Assembly: GCA_905478195.1 (NCBI GenBank)
Contig: CAJQHM010000010.1
Location: 44,905 to 108,904, forward strand
Reading direction: 5' to 3'
Length of the DNA: 64,000 bases
Source: an uncultured Pseudomonadales bacterium
GTDB lineage: Bacteria > Pseudomonadota > Gammaproteobacteria > Pseudomonadales > Pseudohongiellaceae
Position numbers and translations under genes: made by a program
The notes under the pieces: generated by a model
Seen by the model: only the letters and a program-made list of their open reading frames with translations
Database searches by the model: none
What the model was told of the DNA's origin: nothing
Shown: one piece after another, positions 56,576-64,000 of the stretch
Layout of the letters: each line of letters begins with the position of its first letter
How positions within the stretch are numbered: the stretch's first letter is position 1

Positions 56576-56606
56576 AGAAGTTAGTCAGTAATAAGAAGTT
56601 AGTCAG
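56576..56606 (+). repeat. Short tandem repeat after tRNA-Val
   Basis: AGAAGTTAGTCAG occurs twice, at 56576-56588 and 56594-56606, in an 18-base step. It begins six bases after the tRNA. No integrase or other att-like copy is seen in the window. Confidence 0.6.
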
Positions 56607-56721
56607 AAAAATCAATCAGACGAAATATCATGGTGAATTGGAGACTTTTCTCTGATTCTGGTGGTTGGTTATTGGGAGCCCAAGAGACTCTTATACTTTA
56701 ACAGAGCGTAGTGGAAGTAAG

Positions 56722-58653
56722 ATGCCAAAAATTACCTTACCTGATGGCAGTGCACGGGAGTACGAGAACCCGGTTACTGTTATGGAAGTTGCCGAATCCA
56801 TAGGCCCCGGACTTGCAAAAGCGACTCTGGCTGGCCGCGTGGATGGCGCACTCGTCGATTCCTCCACTGTACTATCCGCCGACGCGGACGTAGCTATCAT
56901 CACGGAAAGGGATAGCGATGGCCTTGAAGTAATCCGCCACTCCTGCGCGCATCTAATGGCCCAGGCCGTGCAGCGTCTGTTTCCAAAGGCTCAAGTTACT
57001 ATAGGGCCAGTCGTTGAAGATGGGTTCTTCTACGATTTCGCCTTCTCCCGCGCGTTTACTCCCGAAGATCTGCAGGCGATCGAGAAAGTTATGGGAGACA
57101 TCGTTAAAGAAAACCTCACCGTCGAGCGTTCCATCATGAATCGCAGCGATGCTGTCACCATGTTCAAGGAGATGGGTGAAGAATACAAAGTCCAGATTAT
57201 CGAATCCATTCCCGGTGACGAGGATCTCTCGTTCTACCGTCAGGGAGACTTCATCGACCTCTGCCGTGGCCCTCATGTGCCCAGCACCGGTGCCTTTAAG
57301 GCATTCAAGCTCACGTCAGTAGCCGGAGCCTATTGGCGCGGCGATGCCAGCAACGAGATGTTGCAGAGAATTCATGGCACGGCCTGGGGTTCGAAGAAAG
57401 ACTTGAAGCTGTTCTTGCAACGCCTGGAAGAGGCCGAGAAGCGCGATCACCGCAAGTTGGGCAAACATCTGGATTTATTCCATTTTCAGGAAGAGGCGCC
57501 AGGCATGGCGTTTTGGCACCCCAAGGGTTGGTCGATCTATCAGACCGTTCAGCGTTACATGCGCAGCGTGCAGGATGAACACAATTACAAAGAAATCAAT
57601 ACACCTCAGCTAGTCGACTACTCCCTGTGGGAAAAGTCGGGGCATGCCTCAAAGTTTTCTGACGAGATGTTTAGCGTCGAATCAGAGAATCGCATGTATG
57701 CGATCAAGCCGATGAACTGCCCCTGCCATATTCAGGTCTTTAATCAGGGCTTGAAGAGCTATCGGGACCTTCCGCTGCGACTGGCCGAGTTCGGTTCATG
57801 CCATCGCTATGAGCCTTCCGGCAGCATGCACGGACTCATGCGCGTGCGCAGCTTCGTGCAGGACGATGGACATATTTTCTGTACCGAGGAACAAATTCAG
57901 GCAGAAGTGGCGGATTTCATGGCTATGCTATTTGCCGTCTACAAAGATTTTGGCTTCGATGAGGTGATTCTGCGCTTGTCGACTCGCCCAGAGAAGCGGG
58001 TTGGCTCAGACGAAGTGTGGGATAAGTCAGAGCAGTCTCTCAAAGACGCACTGAATGCCACAGGTTTGCCCTGGGAGTTAGTGCCGGGTGAAGGCGCGTT
58101 CTATGGTCCCAAGATCGAATGCTCTCTGAAGGATTGCATGGGCAGAGTGCAGCAGTGTGGCACGATTCAGGTGGATTTCAGCACCCCGGGCCGACTCGGG
58201 GCGCATTATGTCGCCGAGGACAGCAGCAAGAAGGAGCCGGTTATGCTGCATAGGGCGGTGTTGGGTTCTTTCGAGCGGTTTCTGGGGATATTGATAGAGC
58301 ATTATGCGGGCGCCATGCCAACCTGGTTGGCTCCCGAGCAGGTCGTGATTCTGAATATAACGGACAAGCAGGGCGATTATTGCCGAAATTTCGAAGAATC
58401 CTTGAAAAATAAAGGGTTTAGAGTGTCTACGGACTTGAGAAATGAGAAGATCGGCTTTAAAATCCGCGAGCACACTTTACAGAAGATTCCCTATCTCCTA
58501 ATAGTCGGGGATAAAGAATTAGAGAGCGAGACTGTGGCAGTGCGCAAACGCGGAGGTGAAGACCTGGGAACGATGACATTTGATGACTTTTGTGCACTCT
58601 TAAGCCAGGATGTCGCCCGTTTTGGCCGAAGCGAGCAACTGGACAACAGTTAA
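56722..58653 (+). CDS. thrS: Threonyl-tRNA synthetase
   Basis: A 643-residue class II synthetase from ATG 56722 (GGAAG upstream; [10 protein letters not shown] is the usual start). It has TGS and editing domains ([17 protein letters not shown] with the zinc Hxxx[11 protein letters not shown]), the catalytic core ([29 protein letters not shown]) and the anticodon domain at the end. A -10 TATACT at 56692-56697 may be its promoter. First gene of thrS-infC-rpmI-rplT-pheS-pheT-ihfA. Confidence 0.97.
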   Translation: MPKITLPDGSAREYENPVTVMEVAESIGPGLAKATLAGRVDGALVDSSTVLSADADVAIITERDSDGLEVIRHSCAHLMAQAVQRLFPKAQVTIGPVVEDGFFYDFAFSRAFTPEDLQAIEKVMGDIVKENLTVERSIMNRSDAVTMFKEMGEEYKVQIIESIPGDEDLSFYRQGDFIDLCRGPHVPSTGAFKAFKLTSVAGAYWRGDASNEMLQRIHGTAWGSKKDLKLFLQRLEEAEKRDHRKLGKHLDLFHFQEEAPGMAFWHPKGWSIYQTVQRYMRSVQDEHNYKEINTPQLVDYSLWEKSGHASKFSDEMFSVESENRMYAIKPMNCPCHIQVFNQGLKSYRDLPLRLAEFGSCHRYEPSGSMHGLMRVRSFVQDDGHIFCTEEQIQAEVADFMAMLFAVYKDFGFDEVILRLSTRPEKRVGSDEVWDKSEQSLKDALNATGLPWELVPGEGAFYGPKIECSLKDCMGRVQQCGTIQVDFSTPGRLGAHYVAEDSSKKEPVMLHRAVLGSFERFLGILIEHYAGAMPTWLAPEQVVILNITDKQGDYCRNFEESLKNKGFRVSTDLRNEKIGFKIREHTLQKIPYLLIVGDKELESETVAVRKRGGEDLGTMTFDDFCALLSQDVARFGRSEQLDNS

Positions 58654-58701
58654 ATTAACTTAAATGAAATCGAATACGAGGAATAAGCGTTCGCGCATGT
58701 C

Positions 58702-59226
58702 ATGAGGAGCAGTTCTAAAAAGCCAATCATCAATGAGTTTATCGAAGCCGATGAAGTACGCCTGGTCGGTGAGACCGGTGAACAACTCGGTATTAAGTCA
58801 TTGGAAGAAGCGCGGGCGGCTGCGGCCGAAGCCAAACTTGATCTGGTGCTAATAGCGCCCGATGCAGAGCCAGTAGTCTGTAAGATCATGGATTATGGCA
58901 AACATATATTCGATCTCAAGAAGGAAAAGGCTGCTAATAAGAAGAAGCAGCGAAGAACTCAGGTTAAAGAAATTAAATTTCGACCAGGGACGGAAGTGGG
59001 GGATTATCAGGTAAAACTACGCAACCTGATACGTTTCCTTGAAGATGGGGACAAGGCCAAGGTATCGCTTAGATTCCGTGGCCGGGAAATGGCCCATCAA
59101 CATCTTGGCATGGAGCTAGTCACCAGGATCCGTGAGGATCTTGTTGAATACGGCACTGTGGAGCAGGAGCCCAAGATGGAAGGCCGACAAATTGTCATGG
59201 TATTGGCACCGGTCAAAAAGCGCTAG
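58702..59226 (+). CDS. infC: Translation initiation factor IF-3
   Basis: A 174-residue factor with N-domain ([31 protein letters not shown]) and C-domain ([36 protein letters not shown]). ATG 58702 is the only possible start; the frame is closed at 58684-58686 and has no ATT, ATC, ATA or CTG in between. E. coli infC uses an AUU codon for autocontrol. No ribosome binding site is near: GAGGA lies at 58678-58682, 19 bases away. ATG TCA TGA at 58697 overlaps the start. Confidence 0.95.
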   Translation: MRSSSKKPIINEFIEADEVRLVGETGEQLGIKSLEEARAAAAEAKLDLVLIAPDAEPVVCKIMDYGKHIFDLKKEKAANKKKQRRTQVKEIKFRPGTEVGDYQVKLRNLIRFLEDGDKAKVSLRFRGREMAHQHLGMELVTRIREDLVEYGTVEQEPKMEGRQIVMVLAPVKKR

Positions 59227-59236
59227 CGAGAGTAAG

Positions 59237-59294
59237 GGTCAGCCTCCAATAATCTATTTTGGATCCGAGTGGTTCATTGGAGGCTGGCCTTTTT
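59237..59294 (+). terminator. Intrinsic terminator between infC and rpmI
   Basis: GGTCAGCCTCCAAT (59237-59250) pairs with ATTGGAGGCTGGCC (59276-59289): 14 base pairs including one G-U, a 25-base loop, and TTTTT right after. It could end or attenuate transcription ahead of rpmI-rplT. Confidence 0.75.
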
Positions 59295-59366
59295 GATTGT
59301 TAGGTATTTTATTAAAAGCATCCAATAGTTACAGAAAACATTGGAGCAAATGCGGAGTTTTATGTA

Positions 59367-59564
59367 ATGGCTGGAAAATTAAAAACCCATAGTGGTGCTG
59401 CGAAGCGTTTCAAGAAAACGGCTTCCGGTTTCAAGCGAAAGAGCGCCTATAAGAGTCATATCCTGACTAAGATGACGACCAAGCGAAAGCGTCAGTTGCG
59501 GGGAACGAGTGCTGTACATGCAGACAATGTTCCTGCAGTTAAACGAATGCTACGTGAAGTCTAA
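59367..59564 (+). CDS. rpmI: 50S ribosomal protein L35
   Basis: A 65-residue basic protein ([40 protein letters not shown]). Standard length and place before rplT. GGAG precedes ATG 59367. Confidence 0.97.
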   Translation: MAGKLKTHSGAAKRFKKTASGFKRKSAYKSHILTKMTTKRKRQLRGTSAVHADNVPAVKRMLREV

Positions 59565-59590
59565 TCGCTAAATAATCAGGAGAATCTAAA

Positions 59591-59950
59591 ATGGCTCGAG
59601 TTAAACGCGGCGTCACAGCAAATCGACGTCACAAGAAAGTATTAAAGAAAGCAAAAGGCTATTACGGTGCAAGAAGCCGTATCTATCGAGTAGCTACCCA
59701 GGCAGTCACTAAGGCTGGTCAATACGCTTACCGCGACAGACGTGTAAAGAAGCGTGTATTTAGAGCGCTCTGGATTACGCGCATCAATGCTCAGGCACGC
59801 GAAAATGGTATGAGCTACAGCCAGCTTATTGCTGGACTGAAGAAAGCAAATATCGAAGTCGACAGGCGCGTATTGGCGGATCTGGCCGTACACGACAAGC
59901 CAGCATTTAATGCGGTTGTAGATCAGGCGAAAGCTAGCCTCGCAGCTTAA
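59591..59950 (+). CDS. rplT: 50S ribosomal protein L20
   Basis: A 119-residue protein with the basic N-terminal arm ([20 protein letters not shown]) and globular end ([20 protein letters not shown]). It assembles early on 23S rRNA and in many bacteria represses its own operon. Lies 26 bases after rpmI and 22 before pheS; AGGAG upstream. Confidence 0.97.
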   Translation: MARVKRGVTANRRHKKVLKKAKGYYGARSRIYRVATQAVTKAGQYAYRDRRVKKRVFRALWITRINAQARENGMSYSQLIAGLKKANIEVDRRVLADLAVHDKPAFNAVVDQAKASLAA

Positions 59951-59969
59951 TCCTTTTAGGGTCAGTTAG

Positions 59970-60989
<1,020 letters not shown>

Positions 60990-61019
60990 TTTTTCTATTT
61001 AAATATGTTGATATAAATA

Positions 61020-63407
61020 ATGATATTCAGCGAACAATGGCTTCGAGAGTGGGTAAGCCCCAATCTTGAAACTCAGGAACTTGTCGATGAGCTAACCATG
61101 GCCGGCCTCGAGGTCGATGGCTCTTCGCCGGTTGCGCGCGAGTTTCAGGGGATAGTTGTAGGCCTGGTTGAAACTGTGGAGCCTCATCCCGACGCCGATA
61201 AGCTGAGCCTGTGCTCTGTCTCAGACGGAGCGGAATCCTATCAGGTAGTTTGCGGTGCGCCGAATGTTCGCGCGGGTCTGAAGGCTCCCTTCGCAAAACT
61301 CAACGCCAAGATAATCGAATCTGCGGGTGCGAAACCCTTCAAGATAAAGAAGGCAAAGATTCGCGGTGTAGAATCGAACGGTATGCTTTGCTCTAGCGAA
61401 GAGCTAGGTTTAGAGGAAAAGTCTGATGGCTTGTTGGAGCTTCCGGAGCAAGCCGAAGTAGGAGTGGATGTCCGTGATTATTTGCAGCTCGATGATACGA
61501 GTATAGAGTTAGATCTGACACCCAATAGAGGCGACTGTCTGGGCATGATAGGTCTGGCAAGAGAAGTCGGCGTGATCGGGCGTCAAGATGTAAATCCGCT
61601 TGAATTTACACCCGCTACCGAAACTATCGAAGACAAATTGGAAATCAAGATCACAGCAAAAGATGCCTGCCCCAGATATCTTGGCCGCGTTATCCGCAAT
61701 ATCAATTTGAACTCCGAGTCACCGCTGTGGATGCGAGAGAAGCTGCGCCGCTGCGGGCTTCGTAGCATCGACCCGGTAGTAGACGTAACCAATTTCGTGC
61801 TGATGGAGCTAGGTCAACCCATGCACGCGTTCGACCTGGCCAAATTAGAAGGACATATCGATGTTCGACTGGCAACTAAGGGCGAGAAGCTGGAGCTTCT
61901 AGACGGAAAAGAAGTAGAGCTGATCCCCGATACTCTTCTTATCACCGATGCGAAAAAGCCGGTGGCTATGGCAGGCATCATGGGGGGGATGGCTACTTCG
62001 GTAAGCGATCAGACCCAGGACGTATTTCTCGAGTGCGCGTTCTTCGCGCCGCTGGCTATTGCGGGCAAGGCAAGAGCCTATGGTATGCATACAGATGCAT
62101 CTCATCGCTACGAACGTGGAGTAGACTATCAACTCCAGCAAACAGCAATGGAGCGGGCGACGCAGTTGCTTCTCGAAATTTGTGGAGGCGAGGCAGGGTC
62201 CATAACAAGCGCTGTGGGTAATCTTCCTGAGCCGGTAGAGGTGGCTCTGAAGTACAGCTCCATCAAGAGCCTGCTCGGTATAGAGATGGAGCAGGTGGAG
62301 GTTAAGGACATTCTGAGCAGGCTGGGTTTCGATTTAGGCAGTGACGATGGCGAGGTGTTGGTGGTTTCAGTGCCTTCCTTCCGTTTCGATGTGACTATCG
62401 AGGCAGACCTGATAGAAGAACTCGCCAGGATATATGGCTATAACAAACTCCCGCAGACAGGAGGGCTTGGCAATCAATCTCTGGCGTCTAAGCCGGAGTC
62501 TCATATAGAACTAAGCCAAATCAGACAGCAGCTTGTTGCCCTAGGCTACCAAGAGGTCGTGACTTATAGCTTCATCGAGCCCTCTCTGGCCGATACCCTG
62601 TTTCCGGATCAACCCGGTGTGGTTCTACAGAACCCTATCTCGGCGGACATGGCCGTGATGCGCAGCAGCATACTTCCTGGTTTAATTAGCACGCTGAAAT
62701 ACAATGAGAATCGCCAGCAGGATCGCATTCGCATCTTCGAAAGCGGGCTTGTCTTCAGGCAGAAAGACAGTGATATAGAGCAGAAGCCAATGCTGGCCGG
62801 CCTTATATCTGGCAATAAAATGCCAATAAATTGGCTAAATAACAGCGAGATATCAGATTTTTATGATGTAAAGGGTGATGTAGAGACTTTACTATCTATG
62901 GGGTTGGAGTCAGACCGCTACGACTTTGCCCCCGCCGATTACGCCTGTTTTCACAGTGGCCAATGTGCGAGCCTGAGCAAGGATGGTGAGATCATCGGCC
63001 AGATAGGCGCTCTGCACCCGGCTATACTGAGAAAACTGGGGATCACATCTAATTGCTACCTATTCGAGCTGGAGCTGGCGCCACTGCAGCTGCGTAAGCT
63101 ACCCACAGCCAGTGCGCTTTCCAAGTTTCCAGAAGTGAGTCGAGATTTGGCTATTCTGATCGATAGCGATTGTTCTTCTGGTGAAATATTGAGCAATGTT
63201 CGTAATAATGCGGGGGGGTATCTAACCGACCTTCGAATATTCGATGTTTATCAAGGGGATGGAGTCGCAAAAGGCAAAAAAAGTATCGCTTTAGGCTTGA
63301 CGTGGCAGCATCCTTCGCGCACTCTTAGCGAAGATGACATAAATATGATAATTAGCAACTGCGTCAACGGGCTACAAGATAAATTTAATGCAAATTTGCG
63401 GAATTAG
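61020..63407 (+). CDS. pheT: Phenylalanyl-tRNA synthetase beta subunit
   Basis: A 795-residue subunit. An EMAP-type tRNA-binding domain ([18 protein letters not shown]) leads. The B3/B4 editing domain ([35 protein letters not shown]-type LGQPMHAFD), B5, catalytic-like core and the C-terminal ferredoxin-fold anticodon-binding domain ([28 protein letters not shown]) follow. Standard length; 30 bases after pheS. Confidence 0.97.
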   Translation: MIFSEQWLREWVSPNLETQELVDELTMAGLEVDGSSPVAREFQGIVVGLVETVEPHPDADKLSLCSVSDGAESYQVVCGAPNVRAGLKAPFAKLNAKIIESAGAKPFKIKKAKIRGVESNGMLCSSEELGLEEKSDGLLELPEQAEVGVDVRDYLQLDDTSIELDLTPNRGDCLGMIGLAREVGVIGRQDVNPLEFTPATETIEDKLEIKITAKDACPRYLGRVIRNINLNSESPLWMREKLRRCGLRSIDPVVDVTNFVLMELGQPMHAFDLAKLEGHIDVRLATKGEKLELLDGKEVELIPDTLLITDAKKPVAMAGIMGGMATSVSDQTQDVFLECAFFAPLAIAGKARAYGMHTDASHRYERGVDYQLQQTAMERATQLLLEICGGEAGSITSAVGNLPEPVEVALKYSSIKSLLGIEMEQVEVKDILSRLGFDLGSDDGEVLVVSVPSFRFDVTIEADLIEELARIYGYNKLPQTGGLGNQSLASKPESHIELSQIRQQLVALGYQEVVTYSFIEPSLADTLFPDQPGVVLQNPISADMAVMRSSILPGLISTLKYNENRQQDRIRIFESGLVFRQKDSDIEQKPMLAGLISGNKMPINWLNNSEISDFYDVKGDVETLLSMGLESDRYDFAPADYACFHSGQCASLSKDGEIIGQIGALHPAILRKLGITSNCYLFELELAPLQLRKLPTASALSKFPEVSRDLAILIDSDCSSGEILSNVRNNAGGYLTDLRIFDVYQGDGVAKGKKSIALGLTWQHPSRTLSEDDINMIISNCVNGLQDKFNANLRN

Positions 63408-63421
63408 TTGGGGATTTTGAT

Positions 63422-63730
63422 ATGTCGGATGGAGCACTCACTAAAGCCGATATGGCCGAACGCCTTTTCGAAGAACTAGGGCTTAACAAGCGCGAAGCCA
63501 AGGAAGTCGTAGAGCAGTTTTTCGAAGAAATCCGTCTTTCACTAGAGCGCAACGAGCAGGTCAAATTGTCTGGATATGGCAATTTCGATTTAAGAGACAA
63601 GAAGCAGCGACCAGGCCGCAACCCCAAGACGGGTGAAGAGATACCGATCAAGGCGCGGCGGGTAGTTACATTTCGCCCAGGACAGAAACTTAAGGCAAGG
63701 GTAGAGGGTTATGCTGGAACCGAAGAATAA
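63422..63730 (+). CDS. ihfA: Integration host factor alpha subunit
   Basis: A 102-residue DNABII protein with [53 protein letters not shown] and the intercalating Pro. DNA-bending partner of IhfB (46925). Last complete gene of the thrS operon, 14 bases after pheT. The next gene starts within its last 20 bases. Confidence 0.97.
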   Translation: MSDGALTKADMAERLFEELGLNKREAKEVVEQFFEEIRLSLERNEQVKLSGYGNFDLRDKKQRPGRNPKTGEEIPIKARRVVTFRPGQKLKARVEGYAGTEE

Positions 63731-64000
63731 CGACGAATTACCTCCAATACCCCCCAAACGCTACTTCACTATCGGTGAAGTCGGTGAATTATGCGCGGTG
63801 AAGCCTCATGTGCTGCGCTACTGGGAGGCTGAATTTCCTCAGCTAAAACCCGTTAAGCGTCGTGGTAACCGTCGTTATTACCAGCGTCAGGATGTCATTT
63901 TAATCAGGCAAATCAAGAGCTTACTGTACGAGCAAGGCTATACCATAGGCGGCGCCCGACAGAAGATGAGTGACAACCCAGAAGAATTAGCGAAATCCAA
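63711..64000 (+). CDS. MerR family transcriptional regulator, N-terminal part
   Basis: ATG 63711 has AGAGGG inside ihfA as ribosome binding site and overlaps ihfA by 20 bases. Ninety-six residues are seen before the window ends. The MerR winged HTH is clear: [21 protein letters not shown] and [12 protein letters not shown]. This is the MerR-like gene usually found after ihfA in gammaproteobacteria; ligand and targets are unknown. The C-terminal effector part is outside the window. Confidence 0.92.
   Translation, partial: MLEPKNNDELPPIPPKRYFTIGEVGELCAVKPHVLRYWEAEFPQLKPVKRRGNRRYYQRQDVILIRQIKSLLYEQGYTIGGARQKMSDNPEELAKS

Overview
This 64 kb window is a chromosomal segment of a gammaproteobacterium. 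Gene order follows the Pseudomonas and allied branch closely: grxD-rnt-pyrC-argG-nth-rnf-metG-dcd, yciK-mupP-ubiG-mtaD-gyrA-pheA-tyrA/aroA-cmk-rpsA-ihfB, and thrS-infC-rpmI-rplT-pheS-pheT-ihfA. No insertion sequence, prophage, integrase or CRISPR array is visible. Base composition looks even and coding density is high. Several loci are shorter than their Pseudomonas counterparts, which suggests a streamlined, perhaps marine, lineage. That placement is inference; there is no rRNA here to fix the taxon.

Layout. 1-5 kb: the end of a hydantoinase B/oxoprolinase gene, monothiol glutaredoxin, RNase T, dihydroorotase and argininosuccinate synthase. 5-10.4 kb (minus strand): an Rnf electron-transport operon rnfA-B-C-D-E followed by nth, with no rnfG. 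10.5-15.5 kb: a secreted trypsin-like protease, metG, a 54-residue rubredoxin and dcd. 16-24.2 kb: a lone flagellar sigma factor gene (fliA) directly before a complete cytochrome c maturation operon ccmABCDEFGHI. 24.2-28.7 kb: a LysE-type exporter, moaA, moaB, a 700-base intergenic region holding a tiny minus-strand transcription unit, xthA and a secreted cyclophilin. 28.7-34.5 kb: yciI, yciB, yciO, trpS, scpA, scpB, rluB. 34.5-38 kb (minus strand): yciK, mupP, ubiG, mtaD. 38.4-49.6 kb: gyrA, aromatic amino acid genes, cmk, rpsA, ihfB, lapA, lapB, pyrF. 49.7-53.2 kb: a ComEA-like protein and the two end genes of an O-antigen locus (wbpL-like, wbpM-like). 53.3-64 kb: a second secreted cyclophilin, tRNA-Asn, uvrB, tRNA-Val, the thrS-to-ihfA translation operon and the start of a MerR regulator.

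The most unusual content is in two places. First, the Rnf operon has no rnfG, and its RnfA has no cysteine at all. RnfE has also lost the two family cysteines that, with those of RnfA, hold the intramembrane iron-sulfur cluster, while RnfB, RnfC and RnfD keep their cofactor sites. Second, the moaB-xthA gap carries a minus-strand unit of a 37-residue hydrophobic ORF and an 11-residue ORF. Each has a strong ribosome binding site, and the unit ends in a near-perfect intrinsic terminator. A consensus CRP-type palindrome lies in the same gap. Smaller oddities are a PheA without its chorismate mutase domain, fliA without any flagellar neighbour, motif changes in CcmC and CcmE, and an intrinsic terminator between infC and rpmI.
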